31,147 nt of DNA, taken from the NCBI GenBank assembly GCA_016946835.1, contig JACVTC010000410.1, positions 1 through 31,147 of the forward strand, given 5' to 3'. The stretch is from Neocallimastix lanati (nom. inval.) (lineage: Eukaryota > Neocallimastigomycota > Neocallimastigomycetes > Neocallimastigales > Neocallimastigaceae). The notes below the pieces were generated by a model. The model saw only the letters and a list, made by a program, of their open reading frames with translations, ran no database searches and had not been told where the DNA came from. The position numbers were made by a program, and so were the translations under genes. Of this stretch, positions 1 to 11,982 are shown one piece after another; positions within the stretch are counted from its first letter, which is position 1, and each line of letters opens with the position of its first letter.

Positions 1-789
1 AAAATAAAAGAATTTGTTTATTAAATTATTTATTTATTTATTTTATAATTATTTATTCATTAATATGTATAGTTGATTTATTTATAAACATAATATACAT
101 CCACTTATATAAACTTTTTATTTTAAATAATAATTATATAAAAAAATTAATCTGAAAATACTTTTGCTTATTATGAATAAAATATTCAAATATTTTTGCA
201 TTTTAAAGAAAAAAGTTTTTTCGCTATTTTTTTTTGACATATACGGTTTGAGCAAATTTTTTTTATTTACCAAAAATAAAAGAATTTGTTTATTAAATTA
301 TTTATTTATTTATTTTATAATTATTTATTCATTAATATGTATAGTTGATTTATTTATAAACATAATATACATCCACTTATATAAACTTTTTATTTTAAAT
401 AATAATTATATAAAAAAAAATTAATCTGAAAATACTTTTGCTTATTGGGAATAAAATATTCAAATATTTTTGCATTTTAAAGAAAAAAGTTTTTTCGCTA
501 TTTTTTTTTGACATATACGGTTTGAGCAAATTTTTTTTATTTACCAAAAATAAAAGAATTTGTTTATTAAATTATTTATTTATTTATTTTATAATTATTT
601 ATTCATTAATATGTATAGTTGATTTATTTATAAACATAATATACATCCACTTATATAAACTTTTTATTTTAAATAATAATTATAAAAAAAAATTAATCTG
701 AAAATACTTTTGCTTATTATGAATAAAATATTCAAATATTTTTGCATTTGAAAGAAAAAAGTTTTTTCGCTATTTTTTTTGACATATAT
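1..789. repeat. 273-bp satellite array (end of array, about 2.9 units)
   Basis: Direct tandem units of 271-274 bp. The word CATCCACTTATATAAAC occurs at 99, 370 and 644. Each unit carries TCTGAAAATACTTTTGC, GACATATACGGTTTGAGC and a block ATTCATTAATATGTATAG that resembles the 47-bp satellite found elsewhere in the window. The array stops at about 789, where CGGTTTGAGC is replaced by TGGCTTAAATATGC. Open frames of 86-87 codons recur once per unit. They are Phe/Ile/Tyr/Lys-rich translations of the satellite and I do not call them genes. Confidence 0.92.
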
Positions 790-1085
790 GGCTTAAATAT
801 GCTTTATTTTATTCTATAAAATAAAAATATTTTTTTTTATTAAAATATTTAATTATTTATATAATTAATATTTATTCATTAATATTTTAAATTAAATTTA
901 TTTAATATTTAAATTTATATTTTTTTTATATATCTAATTATAAATAATATTTTATTACATATGAATAGGTATTTTTTTTTAATTATCAGCTTTAAATATT
1001 AATAATTAAGAGTTTAAATTTTTATAAATTAAATATTTCTAATATTAAATATTTAATGATATTTTCATTTTTATTATATACTTAT
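790..1085. other. AT-rich spacer, nothing recognised
   Basis: Single-copy A/T-rich DNA between the 273-bp and 195-bp arrays. It recurs at about 30218-30515 as part of the terminal repeat. No open frame or RNA gene is visible. Confidence 0.7.
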
Positions 1086-4000
1086 TTTTTCATGAATTAT
1101 TTTAACCTATATATCCAACTTGATTCATGCTTATTATAAAAATTTTATTAAAAAAAAAATATCTATTTTTAAAAATGAAGTTACAAATAATTTATATTCA
1201 TTTAAAATTAGCGAAAACAAATGCTTTTCTTATGATATAATTTATTTTATTCTAAGCTTAGAACTTCATGAATTATTTCAACCTATATATCCAACTTGAT
1301 CCATGCTTATTAAAAAAAATTATTATAAAAATTTTACTGAAAAATAAAAAAAAAAATTTTTTTTTAAAAATGATTTTACAAACAATTTATTTTCATTTTA
1401 AGTAAGAGAAAACAAATGCATTTCTAATGATATATTATATTTTATTCTACTTTTACTATTTCATGAATTATTTCAACCCATATTTCTAACTTGATTCATG
1501 ATTATTATAAAAATTTATTATAAAAATTTTAGTAAAAAATAAAAAAAAAATTTTTTTTTAAAAATGAAGTTACAATTAATTAATATTCATTTTAAGTAAG
1601 AGAAAACAAATGCTTTTCTAATGATATAATTTATTTTATTCTAGGTTTACTACTTCATGAGTTATTTCAACCTATATTTCCAACTTGATTCATGATTATT
1701 ATAAAAATTTATTATAAAAATTTTATTGAAAAAAAAAAAAAAAATTTTTTTTTAAAAATGAAGTTACAAATAATTTATATTCATTTTAAGTAAGCGAAAA
1801 CAAATGCTTTTCTAATGATATAATATATTTTATTCTAGGTTTACTACTTCATGAGTTATTTCAACCCATATTTCCAACTTGATCCATGCTTATTATAAAA
1901 ATTTATTATAAAAATTTTACTGAAAAATAAAAAAAAAATTTTTTTTTTTAAAAATGATTTTACAAACAATTTATTTTCATTTTAAGTAAGAGAAAACAAA
2001 TGCATTTCTAATGATATATTATATTTTATTCTACTTTTACTATTTCATGAATTATTTCAACCCATATTTCTAACTTGATTCATGATTATTATAAAAATTT
2101 TAGTAAAAAATAAAAAAAAAATTTTTTTTTTTTAAAAATGAAGTTACAAATAATTAATATTCATTTTAAGTAAGAGAAAACAAATGCTTTTCTAATGATA
2201 TAATATATTTTATTCTAGGTTTACTATTTCATGATTTATTTCAACCTATATATCCAACTTGATCCATGCTTATTATAAAAATATATTATAAAAATTTTAG
2301 TAAAAAATAAAAAAAAAAATTTTTTTTTTTTAAAAATGAAGTTACAAATAATTTATTTTCATTTTAAGTAAGTGCAAACAAAAGCTTTTCTAATGATATA
2401 TTTATTTTTATTTTAAGATTATTATTTCATGAATTATTTCAACCCATATTTCCAACTTGTTTCATGATTATTATAAAAATTTATTATAAAAATTTTAGTA
2501 AAAAATAAAAAAAAAATTTTTTTTTTAAAAATGAAGTTACAAATAATTTATATTCATTTTAAGTAAGCGAAAACAAATGCTTTTCTAATGATATAATTTA
2601 TTTTATTATAGGTATACTACTTCATGAGTTATTTTAACTAATATTTCCAACTTGATCCATCCTTATTATAAAAATTTATTATAAAAATTTTACTGAAAAA
2701 AAAAAAAAAAAATTTTTTTTCTAAAAATGAAGTTACAAATAATTTATATTCATTTTAAGTAAGCGAAAACAAATGCTTTTCTAATGATATAATTTGTTTT
2801 ATTCTAGGTTTACTACTTCATGAGTTATATCAACCCATATTTCCAACTTGATCCATGCTTATTATAAAAACTTATTATAAAAATTTTACTGAAAAAAAAA
2901 AAAATTTTTTTTTTTTTAAAAAATGAAGTTACAAATAATTTATATTCATTTTAAGTAAGCGCAAACAAAAACATTTCTAATGATATATTATATTTTATTC
3001 TAAGTTTACTATTTCATGAGTTATTTCAACCCATATTTCATACTTGATTCATGATTATTATAAAAATTTATTATAAAAATTTTACTGAAAAAAAAAAAAA
3101 AATTAATTTATTTTTAAAAATGAAGTTCCAAATAATTTGTTTTCATTTTAAGTAAGAGAAAACAAATACTTTTTTAATTATATAATTTATTTTATTCTAA
3201 GAGTACTATTTCATGAGTTATTTCAACCCATATTTCCAACTTGATCCATCCTTATTATAAAAATTTATTATAAAAATTTTACTGAAAAAAAAAAAAAATT
3301 TTTTTTTTTTAAAAATGAAGTTACATATAATTTATTTACATTTTAAGTAAGAGAAAACAAATGCTTTTCTAATGATATAATTTATTTTATTCTAGGTTTA
3401 CTACTTCATGAGTTATTTCAACCCATATTTCCAACTTGATTCATGATTATTATAAAAATTTATTATAAAAATTTTACTGAAAAATAAAAAAAAAATTTTT
3501 TTTTTAAAAATGAAGTTACAAATAATTTATTTTCATTTTTAGTAAGAGAAAACAAATGCATTTCTAATGATATATTATATTTTATTCTACTTTTACTATT
3601 TCATGAATTATTTCAACCCATATTTCTAACTTGATTCATGATTATTATAAAAATTTATTATAAAAATTTTAGTAAAAAATAAAAAAAAAATTTTTTTTTA
3701 AAAATGAAGTTACAAATAATTTATATTCATTTTAAGTAAGAGAAAACAAATGCTTTTCTAATGATATAATTTATTTTATTCTAGGTTTACTACTTCATGA
3801 GTTATTTCAACCTATATATCCAACTTGTTTCATGCTTATTATAAAAATTTATTATAAAAATTATACTGAAAAATAAAAAAAAAAAATTTTTTTTTAAAAA
3901 ATGAAGTTACAAATAATTTATTTTCATTTTAAGTAAGAGAAAACAAATGCTTTTCTAATGATATAATTTATTTTATTCTAGGTTTACTACTTCATGAGTT

Positions 4001-5962
4001 ATTTCAACCCATATTTCCAACTTGTTTCATGATTATTATAAAAATTTATTATAAAAATTTTACAAAAAAATAAAAAAATTTTTTTTTTAAAAATGAAGTT
4101 ACAAATAATTTATTTTCATTTTAAGTAAGTGCAAACAAAAGCTTTTCTAATGATATATTTATTTTTATTTTAAGATTATTATTTCATGAATTATTTCAAC
4201 CCATATTTCCAACTTGATTCATGATTATTATAAAAATTTATAATAAAAATTTTACTGAGAAAAAAAAAAAAAAATTTTTTTTAAAAATGAAGTTACAAAT
4301 AATTTATATTCATTTTAAGTAAGCGAAAACAAATGCTTTTCTAATGATATAATATATTTTATTCTAGGTTTACTACTTCATGAGTTATTTCAACCCATAT
4401 TTCTAACTTGATTCATGATTATTATAAAAATTTATTATAAAAATTTTAGTAAAAAATAAAAAAAAAATTTTTTTTTTTTTAAAAATGAAGTTACAAATAA
4501 TTTATATTCATTTTAAGTAAGCGAAAACGAATGCTTTTCTAATTATATAATATATTTTATTCTATGTTTACCATTTCATGAGTTATTTCAACCCATATTT
4601 CTAACTTGTTTCATGATTATTATAAAAATTTATTATAAAAATTTTACTGAAAAATAAAAAAAAATTTTTTTTTTTAAAAATGAAGTTACAAATAATTTAT
4701 TTTCATTTTAAGTAAGCGCAAATAAATGTATTTCTAATGATGTAATATATTTTATTCTAAGTTTACTATTTCATGAGTTATTTCAACCCATATTTCTAAC
4801 TTGTTTCATGATTATTATAAAAATTTATTATAAAAATTTTACTGAGAAAAAAAAAAAAAAAAAATTTTTTTTTTAAAAATGAAGTTACAAATAATTTATT
4901 TTCATTTTAAGTAAGTGCAAACAAAAGCTTTTCTAATGATATATTTATTTTTATTTTAAGATTATTATTTCATGAATTATTTCAACCCATATTTCCAACT
5001 TGTTTCATGATTATTATAAAAATTTATTATAAAAATTTTAGTAAAAAATAAAAAAAAAATTTTTTTTTTAAAAATGAAGTTACAAATAATTTATATTCAT
5101 TTTAAGTAAGAGAAAACAAATACTTTTCTAATGATATAATTTATTTTATTCTAGGTTTACTACTTCATGAGTTATTTCAACCCATATTTCCAACTTGATT
5201 CATGATTATTATAAAAATTTATTATAAAAATTTTAGTAAAAAATAAAAAAAATTTTTTTTTTTTTAAAAATGAAGTTACAAATAATTTATTTTCATTTTA
5301 AGTAAGCGAAAACAAATGCTTTTCTAATGATATAATATATTTTATTCTAGGTTTACTATTTCATGATTTATTTCAACCTATATATCCAACTTGATTTATG
5401 ATTATTATAAAAATTTATTATAAAAATTTTACTGAAAAAAAAAAAAAAAAATTTTTTTTTTAAAAATGAAGTTACAAATAATTTATTTTCATTTTAAGTA
5501 AGTGCAAACAAAAGCTTTTCTAATGATATATTTATTTTTATTTTAAGATTATTATTTCATGAATTATTTCAACCCATATTTCCAACTTGATTCATGATTA
5601 TTATAAAAATTTATAATAAAAATTTTACTGAGAAAAAAAAAAAAAAATTTTTTTTAAAAATGAAGTTACAAATAATTTATATTCATTTTAAGTAAGTGCA
5701 AACAAAAGCTTTTCTAATGATATATTTATTTTTATTTTAAGATTATTATTTCATGAGTTATTTCAACCCATATTTCCAACTTGATTCATGATTATTATAA
5801 AAATTTATTACAAAAATTTTACTAAAAAATAAAAAAAAAATTTTTTTTTTTAAAAATGAAGTTACAAATAATTTATTTTCATTTTAAGTAAGCGAAAACA
5901 AATGCTTTTCTAATGATATAATTTATTTTATTCTAGGTTTACTATTTCATGAGTTATTTCAT
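1085..5962. repeat. 195-bp satellite array, about 25 units
   Basis: The anchor TTCATGA(A/G/T)TTAT recurs at 26 positions from 1091 to 5948. The mean spacing between 1267 and 5948 is 195 bp; the first unit is shorter at 176. Each unit has CAACTTGATTCATG, a repeated TTATTATAAAAATT, an A-tract running directly into a T-tract (about 8-18 A, then 8-12 T), AAAAATGAAGTTACAAATAA, and TTTTAAGTAAGCGAAAAC. Unit length is close to a nucleosome repeat, as in many centromeric or subtelomeric satellites. Sequence variants are interspersed (see findings). Confidence 0.95.
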
Positions 5963-6380
5963 CGTATATACAATATTATTTCAGGGTTAATAATTAAAAT
6001 TAATTATAAAATTTTTAAAAAAATTAAAAAAATACTTGAATAATTTTAAAATTTAGTTGCGATGAATTCAACGTTTAATATAATAAAACCCTATTTATTG
6101 TGCATCTAGTGATATATTATTTTCATTTATTCGTTAAAAATTTAAAAAGTTATAAAACTTCAAATCTCAAAACTATCTATATGTATTATTAATAATTTAA
6201 TAAAAATAACCCTAAGTTTAAACAAATATTTGAATATCTTGAAAATTTAGTTGTGAAGGGTTCAACATTTAATAAAATATACATTTAATTGATAAGCATC
6301 TTATAATATAATTTTAATTTGTTCATTAGTTATTTCAATAATTGTAAACCATTAAATCTCAACACTATTTTTTGAAACAC
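5963..6380. repeat. Degenerate pair of about 190-bp repeats
   Basis: AAAATTTAGTTGCGATG..TTCAACGTTTAATA near 6048 recurs as GAAAATTTAGTTGTGAAGG.TTCAACATTTAATA near 6240. Both are followed about 100 bp later by AAATCTCAA(A/C)ACTAT. Spacing is about 192 bp. This looks like two old, diverged satellite units, possibly remote relatives of the adjacent 195-bp family. No gene is visible. Confidence 0.6.
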
Positions 6381-6590
6381 ACACACATACAAACAAATAA
6401 AAAAAAAAAAAAAAAAACCAAAACAAAAAAACAAAAAAACAAACAAAAAAAAAAAAATAAATTTTAATTTTTCATAAACAAGTAATATTGTATTTTCAAA
6501 TAATATATTATTATATGCCTTTTTATTATATTATTTAAATAAAATTTGAATCTTTATTAATTTTTAAATAAAATATCTAAGTCTCAAATC

Positions 6591-6629
<39 letters not shown>

Positions 6630-7404
6630 ATAAATAAAAAAAATGAAATATATAATTTAGTTTCTTTTAAAATAATTATATTAGAACTATAAAAATATAT
6701 CATTTAATTACTATAAAAAAGAAATTATTTGTAAAGTGAGTGACCTTTAATTATTTATTCTTTTTATTTTTGATTTAAAAAATATTTAATATTTAAATAT
6801 ATATAAAAAATATTATATTTAAAAAATTATTATTAATAATTAAGAAAAATTATTTAATTTTATTTATTTTTTATAAAAATTATTAAAATACATATTTTAT
6901 GTTATTATAAAGTTTTGACATTATTTTTTTTATAAAAAAGTACTTTTATATTTTCTTTTTTATCATTATAGGTTTATTTTATTATGTTTTGAATACTAAA
7001 TGATTAATTAAATATTAATCTTCAAAATCCTTTATAAAAATATTGTTAGTAATAAATATTAATATACTAAATAAATATATATAATATTTAAAGCTTAATA
7101 ATTCTTGAAATAAAAATGGTAGTACAATAAATAATATATCTTTTAAATAATATTTCTTAAATGTTTATTTTATTAAAGAATGAATATTTAATAATTAATA
7201 TTTAAATAAATATTCATCTTATTAATAATAATTATGAATAATAAAAAATAGTAATAATATTAAAAGTTATGTACCTCTTGAAATAAAAATAATAAAATAA
7301 TAAATAACATTTTATTTTATTTATTTACATTTATTACTTTTTTTATCAAAATATAAATATTTATTGATTATTATTATTAATTTTACTTATATTTTATATA
7401 TCCA
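6381..7404. other. AT-rich DNA with A/C tract and T32 run, no gene
   Basis: It begins with a short CA repeat that passes into an A-rich tract with scattered C (6381-6470). A run of 32 T lies at 6594-6625. The rest is A/T-rich sequence of low complexity with no open frame worth reporting and no recognisable RNA. Confidence 0.7.
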
Positions 7405-7945
7405 CTAATTTCAATAACCCAAAAAATTTCTTTGACCTTAAATCTTCTTTGACCCTAAATTTTTCAATAACCCAAAAAAATTTCTTTGACCTTAAATTTT
7501 CTTTGACCTTAAATTTTCTTTGACCCTAAATTTTTCAATAACCCAAAAAAATTTTTTGACCTAAAAATTTCTTTGACCCTAATTTTTTCAATAACCCAAA
7601 AAAATTTTTTGACCTAAAAATTTTTTGACTCTAAATTCTCTTTGACCCTAAATTTTTCAATAACCCAAAAAAATTTTTTGACCTAAAAAATTCTTTGACC
7701 CTAAATTTTTCAATAACCCAAAAAAATTTTTTGACCTAAAAAATTCTTTGACCCTAAATTTTTCAATAAACCAAAAAAATTTTTTGACCCTAAATTTTTC
7801 AATAATCAAAAAAAATTTTTTGACCTAAAAAATTCTTTGACCCTAAATTTTTCAATAAACCAAAAAAATTTTTTGACCTAAAAAATTCTTTGACCCTAAA
7901 TTTTTCAATACCCCAAAAAATTTTTTTGACCTAAAAATTTCTAAA
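7405..7945. repeat. 53-bp tandem array rich in CCCTAAA
   Basis: The word TTTCAATAA recurs at 7412, 7465, 7536, 7589, 7658, 7711, 7764, 7800, 7853 and 7906. Spacing is 53 bp, with three exceptions of 71, 69 and 36, which look like gain or loss of a 16-18 bp subunit. Each unit reads roughly CTTTGACCCTAAATTTTTC, AATAACCCAAAAAAATT, TTTTGACCTAAAAA. CCCTAAA is a telomere-type word, but it sits inside a larger unit here and is not itself tandem. Confidence 0.92.
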
Positions 7946-8156
7946 GAGAAAGTTGTATTTCAAAATGTATCATAAATTAAATCAAATATATATTTAATAT
8001 TTTATTTAATTTTAAAGATATATTTTTATTTTTTTTATAAAATAAAATAATAATATTTAGTATTACTTAATTTTAAATATATATATTTATTTTTTTTATT
8101 TATAATAATTTATTCTTTTCCTTTTTTTTTTATAAAATAAAAAAAGAAATAAGTAA
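7946..8156. other. AT-rich spacer, nothing recognised
   Basis: Low-complexity A/T sequence after the last 53-bp unit. No feature can be supported. Confidence 0.6.
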
Positions 8157-8395
8157 ATAAAAATTATATATAAATAAATAATAAATAATAAATAAAAAAA
8201 TAAATAATAAATAATAAATAAAAAAATAAATAATAAATAAAAATAATAAATAATAAATAATTAAATAATAAGTAATAAATAAGTAATAAAAAATAATAAA
8301 TAATAAATAATAAATAATTAATAATTAAATAATAAATAAATAAATAATAATTAAATAATTAAATAATTAAATAATAAATAATAAATAAATGCTAC
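8157..8395. repeat. AAATAAT-type microsatellite
   Basis: About 240 bp of interleaved AAATAAT and TAAATAA words with occasional AATTAAAT and AAGTAAT variants. The same type of tract fills the interior of the MITE-like element at 27951-28125. Confidence 0.9.
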
Positions 8396-8989
8396 AAAAA
8401 AAAAAAATTAAATAAAAAAATAATAAAATAAAAAAATATATATATTTATAAATTATTTTAATTGTTAATTTCTTATTAATTATTTTTATATAATTTATTC
8501 GTGGTTATGTACATTAGATATTATTTTATTTTTTAATTATTTAATAATTTTTATAGTTAAAGATTTAAATATTTTTATAATCCTAAATGTAGATTAATTA
8601 TATTGTGTTTAATAAAATACTATTTGATTTTATTTTTTAGTATAAATAATATTTTTATTTATTTTTATTTTTTTTTATTCCTTAAAAAAATTAATCATCT
8701 AATGTACTCTAAAATAAACTATAATTAAATATTGTTCATTAATATTTTATATTTATCTATTATTATTTTTTATCTATATATTAATATAATAATTAAAAAA
8801 AAAAAAAAAAAGTTTTTTCTTTTCAGCTTTAAAATTAAATTTTGATTAAAAAATTTAAAAAATTAAGTTTTTAAAAAAATGGCATATCCGAAATTTTATT
8901 TTATAATTAATTTAATATAAATCTATAATTAAATTAAAAATTTAAATTTTTTTGGACCAATCGATTTTTAAATAGAAAAATTTTTCTAC
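8396..8989. other. AT-rich DNA, nothing recognised
   Basis: A/T-rich sequence with short poly(A) runs. No open frame, RNA gene or tandem structure that I can support. Confidence 0.6.
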
Positions 8990-9058
8990 TTTGACAAATA
9001 AAACCCGCTTTTGCTAAGGGGGTGGTCATTTTTTTTGGTTTTTTATCTATGTGATGGG

Positions 9059-9087
<29 letters not shown>
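8990..9087 (+). other. G+C-enriched patch ending in an A29 run, possible retroposed fragment
   Basis: ACCCGCTTTTGCTAAGGGG and GTGGTCATTTT form an island of ordinary base composition in DNA that otherwise has very few G or C. About 30 bases later, GTGATGGG is followed by 29 consecutive A (9059-9087). An island plus long poly(A) is what a truncated retroposed transcript looks like. However, poly(A) runs of similar length occur all over the window, and I found neither target-site duplications nor a parent gene. Confidence 0.3.
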
Positions 9088-9089
<2 letters not shown>

Positions 9090-9239
9090 AATAAAATAAA
9101 ATTATATAATTATTAAAATTTTAAATAGCGAAATAAAATTTTTGATTGTGGGTTTTTTTTTGGGATAATAATTATTTTTGGTGCATAGATAATATTTATT
9201 TTTTTTTTTAATTTTTTTTTTCTTATTGCAAGCTTTTTA

Positions 9240-9479
9240 CTTTGTAAAAAGTTTAACTTTAGAAAGATAAAAGAAATAAATATTTTTCTTTCTTTCTTTC
9301 TTTTTTTTTTTATTAATTTTTTTTATTATTTTTATTTTAAATTATTTTATTTTAAAAATAAAATAAAAATAAAAATAAAAAAAAAAATTAAAAAATGTTG
9401 AGAGGAAGAGGGGAAAATTTTTCTTTTTCTTTTTTTTCTATTTTAGAAAAATAAAAGAAATAAATATTTTTCTTTCTTT

Positions 9480-9513
<34 letters not shown>

Positions 9514-9988
9514 TTTTTTTTATTTTTATTTTAAATTATTTTATTTTAAAAATAAAATAAAAATAAAAATAAAAAAAAAAAATTAAAAAATGATGAAAGG
9601 AAGAGGGGAATTTTTTCTTTTTTTTTTTTTCTATTTTAGAAAAATAAAAGAAATAAATATTTTTCTTTCTTTCTTTCTTTTTTTTTTTTAATTTTTTTTT
9701 ATTTTTATTTTAAATTATTTTATTTTAAAAATAAAATAAAAATAAAAATAAAAAAAAATTAAAAAATGATGAAAGGAAGAGGGGAATTTTTTTCTTTTTT
9801 TTTTTTTTTATTTTAGAAAGATAAACGAAATAATATTTTTCTTTTTTCTTTCTTTTTTTTTTTATTTTTTTTTTTATTTTTATTTTAAATTATTTTTTAA
9901 AAAAAAATAAATTAAATTAAAAAATGATGAAAGGAAGAGGGAAATTTTTTTCTTTTTTTTTTCTACTTTAGAAAGATAAAAGAAATAA

Positions 9989-10025
<37 letters not shown>

Positions 10026-10570
10026 TAATTTTTTTATTATTTTTATTTTAAATTATTTTTAAAAAAAAAATAAAATAAAAATAAAAATAAAAAAAATTAA
10101 AAAATGATGAAATGGAAGAAGGAAATTTTTTTTTTCTATTTTAGAAAGATAAAAAGAAAAAATATTTTTCCTTCATTTTTATTTTAATTTTTTATTTTTA
10201 TTTTTAATTATTTTTTTTAAAGAATAAAATAAAATAAAAATAAAAAAAAAGTGATGAGAGGGAGGAGATGAATTTTTTTTTCTTTTTTTAATTGTAAAAG
10301 GCTAAAATTTTAGAAAATTAAAAACAATAATATATATGTTTTTTATTTAAAAAAAATAAGAAAGAAAGAAAGAAAGGAAAAAAAAATAAAAGAATATAAG
10401 AATTTTTTTTTGTTATCCTTTTTTTGCTTATTAAAAGGCTAAATTTTAGAAAGATAGAAAAAATAATATTTTTTATTATGGTTTTTTCTTTCTTTCATTT
10501 TTATTAAAAAAAAAAAAAAATAAAATAAAAAATTAAATAAAATAAAAAAAATTAAACATTATGGGAAGAA
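9240..10570. repeat. Degenerate ~155-195-bp array with a hairpin in each unit
   Basis: TTTAGAAA(G/A)AT(A/T) recurs near 9261, 9445, 9638, 9815, 9970, 10143, 10311 and 10448. Each of the first five units contains CTTTC repeats, a T-run, TTTTTATTTTAAATTATTTT next to its near-complement AAAAATAAAATAAAAATAA, and then GATGAAAGGAAGAGGGGA. The internal inverted repeat could form a long stem. The last three units are shorter and more diverged. T-runs of 28 (9481-9508) and 32 (9992-10023) lie inside. No coding potential. Confidence 0.85.
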
Positions 10571-11255
10571 GTATTTTTTTATTATATGTAAATTAATTAA
10601 TTTTTTTTCAAAAATTATTTATTTAAAAAAAGGTCATGAAATGAGTATAACTATCTTTTTTTTATTAAAGACCTTATAATTTTAAATGTCTTAAATTTAT
10701 TTTAAAAAAGTTTTACTTTAAAATATGGATAACCCATTTTTTATTTTTAAAAATAATTATTAAAAAAAAAATAATTAAAAGTTATAAATTTAAGAATCAT
10801 AAATAAATAATTATTAACGTTTTTTAAAATTATAAATTAAAGAATCATAAATAAATAATTATTAACGTTTATTAAAATTATAAATATTAAAGAATCATAA
10901 ATAATAATAAACATTTATTAAAATTATAAATAATAAAATAAATTATATAATAGATAATAAATATAATACCTAAATAATACCAAAATATCAATATATATAA
11001 CTAATAATAAAATTTATACAAAATTTTCATTTTAATATGATAATTTTAATATTTATATTAATATATATTGATTGGATTAATGTTTAATTTATAAATAGCA
11101 AATAGTATTTTTTTTAATGCTATTTTCATTGTATTATAACTATAATTTATTAATATTTAATTATGAAATTTAATTAATTATTAATTTTTAAATAACTATA
11201 TTAAAATATTTTATTTATTAGTTTTTGTTTAATATTTAAATTATTATTATTTAAA

Positions 11256-11259
<4 letters not shown>
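10571..11259. other. AT-rich DNA with a three-unit 49-bp repeat
   Basis: AAGAATCATAAATAA occurs near 10792, 10840 and 10890, each followed by TTATTAACG or a variant, giving three tandem units of 48-50 bp. The remainder is featureless A/T-rich sequence. Confidence 0.7.
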
Positions 11260-11291
<32 letters not shown>

Positions 11292-11315
11292 ATTAGATTT
11301 TTATTACTATATAAC

Positions 11316-11347
<32 letters not shown>
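11260..11347. repeat. T31 and A31 runs facing each other across 26 bases
   Basis: There are 31 T at 11260-11290, then 26 bases beginning GATTAGATTTTT, then 31 A at 11317-11347. The two arms are of equal length and fully complementary, so they could fold as a 31-bp A/T hairpin. An A-rich tract with a few G follows, then (TA)n at 11391-11409. Confidence 0.9.
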
Positions 11348-11366
<19 letters not shown>

Positions 11367-11409
11367 AAAGAAGCAAAGCAAAAAAAAAAATATATATATA
11401 TATATATAT

Positions 11410-11557
11410 TATTTTTTTTTTAAATTTATAAAATATGAAAAACTTATATAAAATTAATTACTTTTAATTCAGTTTTAAATTTTAAAAAATAATTTTAATT
11501 TAGTTTTACGAAATTATTTGAAATTATTAATTAAAAATTTATATTATATAAAATAAA
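11410..11557. other. Short AT-rich flank left of the retroelement chain
   Basis: Low-complexity A/T sequence between the (TA)n tract and the 5' end of the first chain element. It contains two related words, TTTTAATTCAGTTTTA and TTTTAATTTAGTTTTA, about 36 bp apart. Nothing else is recognised. Confidence 0.6.
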
Positions 11558-11982
11558 AGCGTTTGTTCTATTGTTTATTGTCATTATTTATTTATTTTTA
11601 AATATTGTTTAAAATAATAGTTTTATAATTATATTGTTTTTATATTTGCATCATCCCTTTGATAAAACAAAATAATAAATAAATTATTTTAAAAACAAAT
11701 AAATTTTTATGAATCCGTTTTTTTATTTTATTTTATTTTATTTTATTAATATAAATAAATTATTTTAAATAAAAGAATAAATCCCTTTGTATTAAAATGT
11801 AAATTAAAAGTGGACCTATAATATTTTGTTTTATTTTATAATATTTTGTTTTATTTTTTTAATAATAAAGAAATTTAGAGTATAAATATCTTTTGTTTTT
11901 TTTTAAAATATTTTTTCCGTATTAATGAGTATTCGTTTGCAATATTCATTATATCAAAATAAAATAAAATATATTTAAATAA

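Larger units (their letters stand above)
1..1717. repeat. Left copy of the 1.72-kb terminal direct repeat
   Basis: This segment recurs in the same order and orientation at 29426-31147. Rare markers line up: TTATTGGGAATA (left unit near 462, right unit near 29872), CATTTGAAAG, and CTAAGCTTAG at 1252 versus 30681. The offset is 29427-29430 bases throughout. The differences I found are all homopolymer lengths, for example 8 versus 9 T before GACATATATGG and 3 versus 4 T in AAATGCATTTCTAATG. That pattern fits long-read sequencing error on one sequence better than two diverged copies. Confidence 0.93.

Noticed and set aside
164-701. Open frames of 86-87 codons repeated once per 273-bp unit, also at 29317-29664 and 29865-30128
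   Set aside because: They follow satellite periodicity and break or extend with each homopolymer change. Their residues reflect AT-rich codons only, with no domain or start context.
1085-5962. CRISPR array
   Set aside because: Units are directly adjacent 195-bp satellites without short repeats separated by unique spacers, and no cas genes are present. The 76-bp and 53-bp arrays fail for the same reason.
7405-7945. A true telomere tract
   Set aside because: CCCTAAA occurs once per 53-bp unit, not in tandem, and the array is internal. At best it is telomere-derived.
8998-9060. tRNA gene in the G+C island
   Set aside because: No T-loop GTTCRANNC or A-box-like word is present, and I cannot draw an acceptor stem.
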